Shown here in pieces: positions 1-7,319 of a DNA stretch of 21,688 nt (its first letter is position 1; every line of letters starts with the position of its first letter). This DNA is from a virus. Under the pieces are notes generated by a model. That model was not told where the DNA came from. It worked only from the letters and a program-made list of their open reading frames with translations, and ran no database searches. The position numbers and the translations under genes are program-made. The stretch covers positions 1 through 21,688 of IMG/VR virus record IMGVR_UViG_3300032240_003187; one strand, given 5' to 3'.

Positions 1-1620
1 AGGAGCCTCGCCACCTTGAACTGGTGCGGATTTCCATCCCGGTCCACCAGCTTTAATTTGTTCAATCTCCCACATGAATTCTGCATCCTTACGCATGAAT
101 CCACGGTTAGCCAGAATATCTTGATCCGACCAGCCCAAGTATTTCTTCTGACTGTAAGTCTTGGAAATGGATTCGTTTTGGGAAATTGTGTTAAAGGATT
201 CGAATTTCAATTGCAATTTTTGTTTTTCCCGCAATTCGTAGAAATTGGTTGGCGGGTTAAATTCAATCTCCAAAGAATGTTCTTTGAGCTCTAGCTTGTC
301 CCACACTTTTTTAAGTTTAAGATGCGTGATGAATCCAGGTTTGATGCCGGAAGCAAAGCGCTGTTGTAAGCGCATAACAAACCGAGCAAACTTTAATTCT
401 TCCCGAAGGATGTTTTCTCCATCATTAAAGACATCTTCCGGATTAACCCGGTTAGTCGGCACCTTGAGGGCTTTGTAAAGCTTTTTGACAAAGTAAATTA
501 AATCGGTCAATTCACCTAAATTAGCACCGCCGGCTAATTGGGTAACACTAGTACCTTCGGAACCAGCACGCTTTGCAAACCAGTAAGCATCCAACATGCT
601 TTGTGGATTGAATTTGTTAACGGTTCCGCCTTGGTCGGAATCAAAAGTGCGCTTCGACCAATAATTGGTCATCAATTTACGCAAATAGGCTTCCGCTTTA
701 GGTGGAGACATATTACCCACATCCACGTTAAAGACCAAACGTTCCGGGGCGCGAACCAAACGATAGATGACAATAGAATCTTCGATTAAGCTCAATTGGC
801 GATAGGCGCGGCGAGCATTTTCAATGAAAGGCAAACGCAAGGTCTTATTCTCATTCCAGATACCGGAATTGATATAGATGACCTGATTCTGATCCATTGG
901 GATCATTTTTACCTCTTTGACCTTTGTCGGATTATTAGCATCGTGGATGGGTTTACGAAGCAAAAATCCCTTCACCATCAAATTCTGGACGTTGTTGTAA
1001 ATCGGGTCCAGCATGTCTGACGGGATAGAAATGACACCCAAGATGCCGGCCTCAGGATGATCCTTGTGAATGATATTTTCAAAAAAGACCTCGGCATCTA
1101 CCAGCATCTGGCGAAAATATTCCCAGCCCTTGCGATTCAAATCGAAATAACCAATATAGCGTTTGAATTCTTTTTCGATTTCTTCTTTCTTGTCTAGCGA
1201 CAAATCTACATCTTTGAAAACCAATTTTGCAACATTGCCTTCACTATCGGTATTAATGGCTTCGTCGCAGATTTCATCCAACGCATCCGATACTTCCGAA
1301 AAGGCCGCCATCACCCGATATTCCATGAGACGTTTGCCTTTGTCCGGTTGGACACTGGCATACATATAATCATAGAATTCTTTGTTTCTTAAAACATTTG
1401 CCGCCGGTTCATCATAAAGAATCGCCGAAGAAATGGATTTGTTGATTAAATTTTCTTGCTGCTTAGCCCCTTTATTGTAGAAAACCTCAAACTTAGGGTT
1501 AATTTCTTTGATGCGGTCGATGACGCTAAACCCGGAATAAGGCAGACGGTTGCCCACAAAACGCATTAGCTCACGACCGAAAGTACTTTCTCTATTAGAA
1601 TTTTGGGGCTCCATTGCCAT
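1..1620 (-). CDS. 20: Portal vertex protein, T4 gp20-like (3' end cut by window)
   Basis: An open frame of 540 codons runs from ATG 1620 to the window edge without a stop, so the C-terminus is missing. The protein would form the dodecameric portal at one capsid vertex, through which DNA is packaged and to which the tail attaches. Family recognition rests on the central stretch around residues 280-300 (IEDSIVIYRLVRAPERLVF, followed by a NVDVGNM segment), which is the conserved core of T4 gp20-type portals, and on the overall acidic/aromatic helical pattern. T4 gp20 is about 524 residues, so little is probably missing. A second in-frame ATG lies at 1614. No Shine-Dalgarno sequence is visible; the leader is AT-only and carries a late-type promoter motif. 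Gene 15 lies immediately upstream, as expected for a T4-like morphogenesis block. Confidence 0.9.
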   Translation of the reverse strand, partial: MAMEPQNSNRESTFGRELMRFVGNRLPYSGFSVIDRIKEINPKFEVFYNKGAKQQENLINKSISSAILYDEPAANVLRNKEFYDYMYASVQPDKGKRLMEYRVMAAFSEVSDALDEICDEAINTDSEGNVAKLVFKDVDLSLDKKEEIEKEFKRYIGYFDLNRKGWEYFRQMLVDAEVFFENIIHKDHPEAGILGVISIPSDMLDPIYNNVQNLMVKGFLLRKPIHDANNPTKVKEVKMIPMDQNQVIYINSGIWNENKTLRLPFIENARRAYRQLSLIEDSIVIYRLVRAPERLVFNVDVGNMSPPKAEAYLRKLMTNYWSKRTFDSDQGGTVNKFNPQSMLDAYWFAKRAGSEGTSVTQLAGGANLGELTDLIYFVKKLYKALKVPTNRVNPEDVFNDGENILREELKFARFVMRLQQRFASGIKPGFITHLKLKKVWDKLELKEHSLEIEFNPPTNFYELREKQKLQLKFESFNTISQNESISKTYSQKKYLGWSDQDILANRGFMRKDAEFMWEIEQIKAGGPGWKSAPVQGGEAP

Positions 1621-1632
1621 AATAATTAAAGA

Positions 1633-1640
1633 TATTTATC
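1633..1640 (-). promoter_or_regulatory. Late-type promoter motif GATAAATA before the portal gene
   Basis: Read on the minus strand, GATAAATA matches the T4 late promoter TATAAATA at 7 of 8 positions. It ends 12 bases before ATG 1620. With T4 geometry, transcription would start near 1627 and give a leader of about seven bases. It lies in the gene 15/portal gap and suits a structural gene. Confidence 0.5.
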
Positions 1641-1669
1641 GAATGTCTTTTGTATTCCCACAGGGTTTA

Positions 1670-2488
1670 TTAATGGCGATAGATAGAGCTACTGACCGTA
1701 TTAGTTGTCGTATTTCCAGAAAGTGACACGGTTTCCAGATTTGAGTAAATCTTTGCACTAGCCGGGTAGAAGAACGTTTCTCCGGTCAGGCTGCTGTATT
1801 GCGTGATATCCGCCGTATTGTATAGATTCTCATTAATGTAAAAGATATTGCCTACGGGGTCCTGAGCTGCTGGGAACAGCCATCCCTTTATAGTAAAGGA
1901 CGTATCAGCGGATACTTTGTATTTTTCTGCAGCGGCGATGTCCGTCGGATAGGATAACGGAATACTGCCGTTCCAAAGAACCTCACTTCGTATTTCTTGA
2001 GCCGAGCTGATGCCAAAATCTGACGGGATCTGCCAAGAGATAATGATGTAGGGGTTGTTATAGGGGACAAAATTAGAAAGGATCTGGTCCATGTCTGACT
2101 GAAACTTTGTCATAATGGACATATTGACGGTAATATCTACCGGAACGGGGGTACGAACATGTACACTATTTGGCAGGTACTGCCCGTTTTGATTGGTGCC
2201 GTAATAAAACCCGTTTACTTTATTGAACACCCGATCGGGGCTTCGGTTAATGGAAGCAATGCTGACGGCAATAACGGGAACGGTAATGTTCTGCGCTAGA
2301 TTGACCAAATCATACATCACCCGCTGCTTAGGGGAGTATACATATCGTACTTGAACGGAGCTATCGGCGGTTCGATTGCGGAGAAAGCGTTTGATGACCA
2401 CATTATCGAATGCAGCCACAAACTGGGTAATCAAATCTTTAATCTCAAAATGATAGGCTTGTTGTTTAATAAGATTCCTTTCCCTCAA
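1670..2488 (-). CDS. 15: Tail sheath stabiliser/completion protein, T4 gp15-like
   Basis: This protein caps the proximal end of the contractile tail and joins it to the neck. The match to T4 gp15 lies in the N-terminal part (a hydrophobic helix ending VVIKRFL), the middle (VNMSIMTKFQSDMDQILSNFVPYNNP, corresponding to the T4 segment with IFTRYEDDM and PYFQP) and the FTIKGWLFP strand near the end. The length of about 270 residues matches the 272 I recall for T4. The start is abnormal: the frame opens after TAG 2500-2498 and holds no ATG until about residue 60, inside the conserved region. TTG 2488 has AGGG seven bases upstream and is used here. ATT 2470 has AAGGA five bases upstream and aligns with residue 1 of T4 gp15 as I remember it. 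The N-terminal codons overlap the homing endonuclease gene upstream. Confidence 0.8.
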   Translation of the reverse strand: MRERNLIKQQAYHFEIKDLITQFVAAFDNVVIKRFLRNRTADSSVQVRYVYSPKQRVMYDLVNLAQNITVPVIAVSIASINRSPDRVFNKVNGFYYGTNQNGQYLPNSVHVRTPVPVDITVNMSIMTKFQSDMDQILSNFVPYNNPYIIISWQIPSDFGISSAQEIRSEVLWNGSIPLSYPTDIAAAEKYKVSADTSFTIKGWLFPAAQDPVGNIFYINENLYNTADITQYSSLTGETFFYPASAKIYSNLETVSLSGNTTTNTVSSSIYRH

Positions 2489-3287
2489 ATCCAAACCCTA
2501 AACTAAATGGTGTTCTGCCTTCTGCAGCGCCTAAGGCTTTAAGTGTTGGATTTAATTTTATCATATGATTATTTAAGGGTTCAAAACATCTCTTACACAA
2601 TTTACTAAGTGTTGGTTTAGAAATTTTTAGGGCTTTTGCTGCATCGGATAAGAAATCAAACGCGCCGTTGGGGGTAATCCAATGTCCCTTCCAGGAATTG
2701 TTTTTTGTTCCTTTGCGGTTTATTTTAGCCCAGCGACTTATTTTTTGTTTGGTATTTTTAGACCGCGGAATTCCTACTCTTGCCGTTTGAATTTTTTTGC
2801 GAGCTAAATGCGAGGAGGAACCTTTACGAAGAAATACAGCGTTGTCCTTTAAAGTCTCTACAATTTTTCCGATAGAAATTTTTAAAAGTTCTTTAATGTC
2901 TTTTATACTCAATCCTGCCGCATAGTGCATTAATATTTTTTCAATATCAGCCGGTGCAACGGGTTTATAAGCGCGGGCCAATTTGCCGCAATAGTATTCC
3001 CCTATTTTGCCACCGGTGCCACCCTCGGCGATATTGTAATCGCCAAATTTAGTGATATATTGCTTTTCTTTTAAATCTACTAGATTATGGGGCACCTCTT
3101 CTAAGGTATACCATATAAATTGATGCCAACCATATTTTTTGACAGCATCATAAAATGCTGATCGATATGGTAATTTTCGATTGCTTAATTGCTTATGAAA
3201 TGCTATGCGAACTTCTAGGGGGTTACTAGTTTTGCCGATATATTTTTTACCATTTATTAAACATTCAATACAATAAATAATAGCCAT
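2466..3287 (-). CDS. GIY-YIG homing endonuclease (I-TevI/Seg type)
   Basis: A free-standing homing endonuclease that would cut alleles lacking it and spread by recombination. From ATG 3287 (MAIIYCIECL) it starts with a GIY-YIG nuclease domain: the IIY strand and YIG at residues 2-18, an Arg about ten residues later (VRIAFH), the catalytic Glu in VDLKEKQYI, then YNIAEGGTGG. A helix-turn-helix-like stretch follows (AAGLSIKDIKELLKIS). Next come a NUMOD3-like segment (GIPRSKNTKQKIS) and a NUMOD1-like DNA-binding motif (PNGAFDFLSDAAKALKISKPTL), ending in GRTPFSLGF, a C-terminal form common in phage homing enzymes. An in-frame start at 3311 adds eight residues that include the promoter motif, so 3287 is preferred. 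The 3' end overlaps the gene 15 frame and its TAA (2468-2466) shares bases with a candidate AUU start. Confidence 0.9.
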   Translation of the reverse strand: MAIIYCIECLINGKKYIGKTSNPLEVRIAFHKQLSNRKLPYRSAFYDAVKKYGWHQFIWYTLEEVPHNLVDLKEKQYITKFGDYNIAEGGTGGKIGEYYCGKLARAYKPVAPADIEKILMHYAAGLSIKDIKELLKISIGKIVETLKDNAVFLRKGSSSHLARKKIQTARVGIPRSKNTKQKISRWAKINRKGTKNNSWKGHWITPNGAFDFLSDAAKALKISKPTLSKLCKRCFEPLNNHMIKLNPTLKALGAAEGRTPFSLGFGFEGKESY

Positions 3288-3292
3288 ACTAT

Positions 3293-3300
3293 TATTTATC
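3293..3300 (-). promoter_or_regulatory. Late-type promoter motif GATAAATA, five bases before a start
   Basis: GATAAATA (7 of 8 with TATAAATA) is followed by ATAGT and then ATG 3287. In T4 the octamer covers -13 to -6, so +1 would be the A of the start codon. It now serves the homing endonuclease; before that gene arrived it may have served gene 15. Confidence 0.5.
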
Positions 3301-3324
3301 TTTGACCTCAAGATGGAATTATAT

Positions 3325-4953
3325 TTAGTGAAACCGCTCCAGGAAGTGTTTGGGTAATTTATCCTTGCACCGTATTAAAACGTCGGTAATCCCGCCATCT
3401 AAAATGTAGGTTACTGAATGATCATTTACATTACGAGTAGCACGACCACACGCTTGAACCAAAGTATTGAGCATTTTATTCTCATACCAAGGGCGGTCCA
3501 ATTCGAATAACTTTTTGATGCGTTTATTACCTAAAGGCAGGTAAGGCAATTTGATGATAACCTGAAACCGCGCCAGGTCATCTTTCAAATCTACACCATA
3601 AGACAAAGAAGGACTTACTAAAACGGTAGGATCCTTAAAAACCGTGTGCTTCTCCAGGATATCCTCATTGTTATCCTTGTCGTTACGAAACAAAAACCGA
3701 TGATTTGAACCTAATTTCTTTTGCAAGAAATTGCAAATATCCATGCTATGGGTATGAATAATACCCTTTTCATTTTTGTGATGTTCGCAGATTTTAGCCA
3801 CCTCTTCAGCAATCATCGGCAAGAGTTTATTCAGGTTGTTATAATTAATACGATATTTTGATGCGACATAAATAGGCGACTTTTTAGCATCAAACGTCGA
3901 ATCCACTTCGATGTATTCGTAATTCGTAATCCCTAAAGTCTTTGCGTAATGCTTATGGTCGATGATGGTTGCCGACATGAGCAACACTTTATCTGCATAA
4001 TCAAATAGATTGTGTGATAAGTTGTTCACTTTCAAAGGGGTTAACGTAACCCCGTCTGCGGAACGATCAACAACATATTCACATTGAGTCCAAGATTCTT
4101 GAACGGTTTTGACCGAATTCAAAAGATTGCGCAATGCTGTCAGCTTAGCCTTATCCACCTGAGAAAGGGGATGTTTAGACTTGGCGACCTTTGAGGTGAT
4201 GGTCTCGATTTTGTTATCAATCTGTTGTTTGATATCACCGACCCACGGCAAAACAGCTTCATACGCGTCGGAAAGCAAAGGTTTGTATTCGATACCACAA
4301 TATTTCAGCTTAGTGTAAATGATGTCCGCGGAAAACATCTTAACCAACTCTTCCTCCAACTCAGAAGCTTCATCGCAAATGATAATATTTTTATGCTTGA
4401 TATGATCCGGCAGGGCCAAAAACATTTTGTAATTGTAAGCACTGAAGGGCGCCAACAAAGCATCATTACGAGCATTGTAATAAGGGCATTTGTTTGCCTT
4501 CCAACAATCGTCCTTCAACTTCGGCAAGAATAAGCAGGGAGCCGTATCCACATCAAAATTGTTGTCAATAGCACAATCATAATTGGATTTGCCTTTGAGC
4601 ATCTTGGTTTCTTTGAAAGACTCAGTGTATTGATTCTGCAAAGCTTTGGTGATTGTCAACACTGCCGCGCCATGAGCCGGTTGTTGGCGACATTCCTCGG
4701 CATTAGAAAAGCCACCAGTGTACTCCATACGGAAGGCATCGTAGGTGCGAATCAATTCTACGAAACGGGTCGACGGCATTTTCGCATAAGCTTGCAAGGT
4801 GCGTGCTAAAAAGCTTTTGCCAGAACCCGTCGGGGCGTTACAGATGACAAATTTCGTTCCTTTTGCAAAAGCGCGCTCAATGCGCTCCAAGGTATTTACT
4901 TGGTTTTCCGTGGGGGTATACGGATGAGGAAATTCAGAGACTAATTTAGACAT
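3325..4953 (-). CDS. Superfamily 2 DNA helicase, DinG/XPD-like, with Fe-S cysteines
   Basis: A 542-residue ATP-dependent helicase. Visible motifs are: a Q-motif-like start (YTPTENQ, about 12-18), Walker A APTGSGKS (40-47), DEAS as Walker B (194-197), LLMSAT in the second half, SYGVDL, and QACGRATR as motif VI close to the C-terminus. Four cysteines at 127, 140, 150 and 156 lie between motif I and motif II, the last followed by PYYNAR and a NY segment. This is the 4Fe-4S cluster arrangement of Rad3/XPD/DinG 5'-to-3' helicases, not that of the T4 helicases UvsW, Dda or gp41. The role could be R-loop or recombination-intermediate unwinding (inference). It heads the run homing endonuclease, gene 15, portal, and has its own sigma70-like promoter. 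Confidence 0.87.
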   Translation of the reverse strand: MSKLVSEFPHPYTPTENQVNTLERIERAFAKGTKFVICNAPTGSGKSFLARTLQAYAKMPSTRFVELIRTYDAFRMEYTGGFSNAEECRQQPAHGAAVLTITKALQNQYTESFKETKMLKGKSNYDCAIDNNFDVDTAPCLFLPKLKDDCWKANKCPYYNARNDALLAPFSAYNYKMFLALPDHIKHKNIIICDEASELEEELVKMFSADIIYTKLKYCGIEYKPLLSDAYEAVLPWVGDIKQQIDNKIETITSKVAKSKHPLSQVDKAKLTALRNLLNSVKTVQESWTQCEYVVDRSADGVTLTPLKVNNLSHNLFDYADKVLLMSATIIDHKHYAKTLGITNYEYIEVDSTFDAKKSPIYVASKYRINYNNLNKLLPMIAEEVAKICEHHKNEKGIIHTHSMDICNFLQKKLGSNHRFLFRNDKDNNEDILEKHTVFKDPTVLVSPSLSYGVDLKDDLARFQVIIKLPYLPLGNKRIKKLFELDRPWYENKMLNTLVQACGRATRNVNDHSVTYILDGGITDVLIRCKDKLPKHFLERFH

Positions 4954-4959
4954 TACTAA

Positions 4960-4988
4960 ATTCTAAAGTATTTTTCGCAAAAAAGCAA
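4960..4988 (-). promoter_or_regulatory. Sigma70-like promoter ending six bases before the helicase ATG
   Basis: On the minus strand, TTGCTT (4988-4983), a 17-base spacer, TAGAAT (4965-4960), then TTAGTA and ATG 4953. The -10 box matches at 5 of 6; the -35 box is weak. The predicted +1 is the start codon. This is the weakest of five sites with the same layout. Confidence 0.4.
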
Positions 4989-4990
4989 GA

Positions 4991-5338
4991 TTAAATCTTA
5001 CGAATTGTGACTTCAGAGTTGTAATATTTGGAGGGGTTCTTTATGAAGTAAAACAAAATGCTATGCTCTACTTCCGGGTCCCTTTTTGTAAAATACTCTT
5101 CCAAATAAGATAACACCAAATGATCCGGGTTGTTGGTGTATTTAAAAGGGTAAGGAATTTCAAAGTGAACCATCTTGGTAGAATTGTTTGGCAATAATTG
5201 GAAGTCCAAATAAAAATCCTTTATGGCAAACAGCACTAATCGGCCTTCCTTTAATACCTTGTCCCGATGCACGAATTGAATATTCTTTTGCAACAGCGCG
5301 GTAAAATCCTTTTCAACATGCTCCATGTATATATTCAT
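4991..5338 (-). CDS. Hypothetical protein (115 aa)
   Basis: I do not recognise a family. The protein is soluble, rich in aromatic residues (LFAIKDFYLDFQLL, HFEIPYPFKYTN, LFYFIKNPSKYY) and alternates beta-like strands with charged turns; there is no signal peptide or membrane segment. The start ATG 5338 overlaps the stop of the preceding gene in an ATGA arrangement, indicating translational coupling. A second ATG lies four codons in. It is the last gene of the run that begins with the kinase and gp62-like genes and precedes the separately promoted helicase. Confidence 0.7.
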   Translation of the reverse strand: MNIYMEHVEKDFTALLQKNIQFVHRDKVLKEGRLVLFAIKDFYLDFQLLPNNSTKMVHFEIPYPFKYTNNPDHLVLSYLEEYFTKRDPEVEHSILFYFIKNPSKYYNSEVTIRKI

Positions 5339-5646
5339 GAGTTCATAAACTTAATTTTTTGCTGAGGACTCATCAGGACTAGCCGCTCATTAAAAAATTT
5401 CCAAAATCCAGCATTGGGGACCAGAGTTACTAATTCACACGCATCCATATTAACACACCGGTAATCCTGCATAAAGATGTCCCAAGTAATTAGCAAATTT
5501 TTTTGTACGGGGTTGAATCTCGGTTGGTTATAAGCCGGCCGAAAATTTAAAGCAACACGGCCTTGATTGCTATTTAAGAGACTAAGATCCCCTGTACATA
5601 GCATACGCCGAAAAGGCGGCGACCCTGGTTTAAGGTGTCGCCGCAT
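5335..5646 (-). CDS. Small protein, possibly WYL_2 (Sm-like/SH3 barrel) type
   Basis: A protein of 103 residues from ATG 5646, which has TGGAG nine bases upstream. The frame is open further up to 5709, but that start would overlap the GroES-like gene by 44 bases, so the later start is chosen. The pattern FRRMLCTGDLSLLNS, followed by NLLITWDIFMQDYRCVNMDACEL, resembles the WYL_2 (formerly DUF2693) layout: a basic stretch with CT near the start, and a WD..xxxxR strand near the end. That is recognition by eye and moderate at best. It is translationally coupled to the gene downstream by ATGA and sits between the co-chaperonin-like gene and an unknown gene. Confidence 0.6.
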   Translation of the reverse strand: MRRHLKPGSPPFRRMLCTGDLSLLNSNQGRVALNFRPAYNQPRFNPVQKNLLITWDIFMQDYRCVNMDACELVTLVPNAGFWKFFNERLVLMSPQQKIKFMNS

Positions 5647-5665
5647 AAACTTTATCTCCAAAACA

Positions 5666-6112
5666 TTACTTTTTTGAAGATTTTGCAGTGATGCTAGCGA
5701 CACTCTCATTGTCTTGGATCATGGAAGCAATGCCGAAAATACGTTGTTCGTTAATGAAGATACCCTTTTCTAGTTCGCCGTAACCTTCGATATCAATTTT
5801 GGCAATGGGGATGCCGAGGTTGTTCGGGAAGATAATATAATCCCCGACCTTAGCGTGTTTAACGTTAGGCCCGGCTAGAAGAACTCGACCGATACGCCAA
5901 GCTTTGGTGTCGGCGTTTCCGGGAATATAAATACCGCGACGTAGAATAGCAGTCCCGTCCCGGGATTCATCCACAAACTCTGCCAACATGACATCGTCCA
6001 GGATTTGTTTTAGTTTGAACCCGTAGAGAACCGAATTGAAGGTGTTCTTGGGTAGTTCCGATAAGTCTATGAGACTTTTTTGTGTGGGCAATACATCAAT
6101 AGGTAATGGCAT
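5666..6112 (-). CDS. GroES/gp31-like co-chaperonin candidate
   Basis: A 148-residue protein from ATG 6112. GroES-type co-chaperonins cap the GroEL chamber; T4 gp31 replaces host GroES so that the major capsid protein can fold. Support: an N-terminal strand DDVMLAEFVDES that fits the GroES opening, then RIGRVLLAGPNVKHAKVGDYIIFPNNLG (residues 73-100), which follows the GroES pattern of a G-x-V strand, a loop, then KVGD-x-x-x-F, and finally a closing strand EQRIFGIAS. Residues 48-66 could be the mobile loop that contacts GroEL. It is longer than bacterial GroES (about 97) and T4 gp31 (111), with extra N- and C-terminal tails. An upstream ATG at 6145 would overlap the gp62-like gene and is less likely. 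Confidence 0.62.
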   Translation of the reverse strand: MPLPIDVLPTQKSLIDLSELPKNTFNSVLYGFKLKQILDDVMLAEFVDESRDGTAILRRGIYIPGNADTKAWRIGRVLLAGPNVKHAKVGDYIIFPNNLGIPIAKIDIEGYGELEKGIFINEQRIFGIASMIQDNESVASITAKSSKK

Positions 6113-6117
6113 GCTAT

Positions 6118-6125
6118 TATTGAGT
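6118..6125 (-). promoter_or_regulatory. Weak late-type motif before the GroES-like gene
   Basis: ACTCAATA on the minus strand is followed by ATAGC and ATG 6112, the same five-base spacing as at 3293-3300. It matches TATAAATA at only 5 of 8 positions, so it may be chance. There is no Shine-Dalgarno sequence here. Confidence 0.25.
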
Positions 6126-6518
6126 TTAACCCTCAATAATGGCAACCATCCCTTTGAACATTTTTATTTCTCGTTGAGAACACTCCCGATTTTTAGCAAT
6201 CAAGGCCAAAACCAAATCGGCTTCCTCATCTTCTTTAACCTTTTCGGTTTTGGCCTTCTTAACATAAGGGATGCGCTTTTGGCGTAAGCGCGGATAGACC
6301 GACACGAAGAAATTGAATTGGTCTTGCTTGGTATTAAAAATATTGGTGTACTTATTAGTGGTCTGATTCACTAAATTCGCCATTTCCGGAGAATACATGG
6401 AAATCCAACGATTGATCATGTAAGCACTAAAGGTGGATTCATCATCCACATTGCTAAAGACGGTGTTGTCTTTGCTATGAAGGACGGCATTTACATAATC
6501 AAAAATGGTATTTTTCAT
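6126..6518 (-). CDS. 62: Clamp-loader small subunit, gp62-like
   Basis: A 130-residue protein that would pair with a gp44-type ATPase to load the sliding clamp for phage DNA replication. The call rests on resemblance to gp62 of T4-like marine phages: an N-terminal FDYVNAVLHSKDN, the FSAYMINRWISMYSP segment (residues 30-44) with its INR motif, a following helix with N..TNKYTN, then FFVSVYPRLRQKRIPYVKK, and a C-terminal helical region. T4 gp62 itself is 187 residues and much diverged, so the match is by pattern. No gp44 or clamp gene is in the window. The start ATG overlaps the upstream stop (ATGA) and there is no separate ribosome-binding site. Confidence 0.62.
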   Translation of the reverse strand: MKNTIFDYVNAVLHSKDNTVFSNVDDESTFSAYMINRWISMYSPEMANLVNQTTNKYTNIFNTKQDQFNFFVSVYPRLRQKRIPYVKKAKTEKVKEDEEADLVLALIAKNRECSQREIKMFKGMVAIIEG

Positions 6519-6793
6519 TGTATAATAATACGATGCGGGCTTATAATGGCTAGCTCTTCTCGCAGCCTTTCATATTTTTCTCGCCATTCTATTTCTCGGT
6601 CTACAGCTCGACACGTGTCTGCATAGGCTGGTGTCCAATAAGGATGATCTTCACCAATTCGGAGTTTTGTTGTGTCGCGGGTATTTTGCATAGCTGCTGT
6701 GGATATAGCAGCCAATTCCATGATGTGCTCTTCGTTTACTGGGGGGAAGTGCCCTGCCAGATCCACTGTGGTAATTTCAAGCCCGGCGGTCAT
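6515..6793 (-). CDS. Hypothetical protein (92 aa)
   Basis: No family recognised. The N-terminal half is acidic (VDLAGHFPPVNEEHIMELA); a central DHPYWTPAYADTCRAVDREI stretch is rich in aromatics; residues 60-85 are predicted to be a charged helix (EIEWREKYERLREELA). The start ATG 6793 lies within the last codons of the P-loop kinase gene (17-base overlap), and its own stop overlaps the gp62-like start. The overlaps on both sides support it as a real, translationally coupled gene. Confidence 0.7.
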   Translation of the reverse strand: MTAGLEITTVDLAGHFPPVNEEHIMELAAISTAAMQNTRDTTKLRIGEDHPYWTPAYADTCRAVDREIEWREKYERLREELAIISPHRIIIQ

Positions 6794-7319
6794 GCTGATC
6801 TAGCAAGAGAATAATCTTTTCGACAATTTTCGCTTGTCCTTCCTCACTACCGGGAAAGGTTTCATAAGGAATTAAATTGTCTTCTAACATCGTAGCAATG
6901 ACTTTATCCAATTCCTTTGCTTCGGCTTCGGATTGATTGCGCCCTTTGGGGTTGTAAGGTTTGACTCGCGTCAAAAAGATATCATAAGTCCACATCTTCT
7001 TGTGCTCATTATGCGCTAATTCTTTTAGAAGCGGTCGCTTCTCTGAATCATAAATCGGAGATAGAATGATCGGACTATCGGTAATAATCGCATCTACTTG
7101 CCCCAATAAGCGGAAGATGCGATGATACTGCTCGCCAAGAATATAAATCTGGTCTTTGAGTGTCTTGTGACGTTCTTCCCAGGTTAGATCTTTGGCAAAT
7201 TCGCCCACCAGCTCCACATTACGATGACGCCATTTAAGTGCTGAATATACACCAGCAGCCATAGTAGACTTGCTGACTCCGGGGCCTCCATAAAAGTTTA
7301 CGACAAGGGTGTTTAACAT
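6777..7319 (-). CDS. P-loop NTPase, nucleotide/nucleoside kinase-like (AAA_28 type)
   Basis: A 180-residue protein with Walker A GGPGVSKST at 11-19 directly after an N-terminal strand (LVVNFY), a VDAIITDSPI strand that can serve as Walker B, and a basic region after it (TRVKPYNPKGRNQ) that fits a lid. The GPGVSKST form is known from small phage ATPases related to NadR-type and deoxynucleoside kinases. The substrate cannot be read from the sequence. ATG 7319 overlaps the stop of the HAD phosphatase gene (TGTTAA shared), so the two are made together; T4 PNK joins a kinase and a HAD phosphatase in one chain, so a split end-healing pair is conceivable, but nucleotide metabolism is equally possible. 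Confidence 0.72.
   Translation of the reverse strand: MLNTLVVNFYGGPGVSKSTMAAGVYSALKWRHRNVELVGEFAKDLTWEERHKTLKDQIYILGEQYHRIFRLLGQVDAIITDSPIILSPIYDSEKRPLLKELAHNEHKKMWTYDIFLTRVKPYNPKGRNQSEAEAKELDKVIATMLEDNLIPYETFPGSEEGQAKIVEKIILLLDQHDRRA

Noticed and set aside
2466-3311. Group I intron carrying the GIY-YIG endonuclease in gene 15
   Set aside because: The endonuclease ORF fills the whole space between the helicase stop and the gp15 frame, leaving no room for an intron core, and no 5' exon is visible. A free-standing endonuclease is simpler.
4225-4533. Plus-strand ORF of 102 codons inside the helicase gene
   Set aside because: It is a shadow frame of a clearly conserved helicase and shows no family features. 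Other long antisense ORFs (e.g. 7866-8258, 18310-18867) were dropped for the same reason.
5647-5709. Longer N-terminus for the WYL_2-like gene
   Set aside because: It would overlap the GroES-like gene by 44 bases; ATG 5646 has a Shine-Dalgarno-like TGGAG and starts the conserved part.
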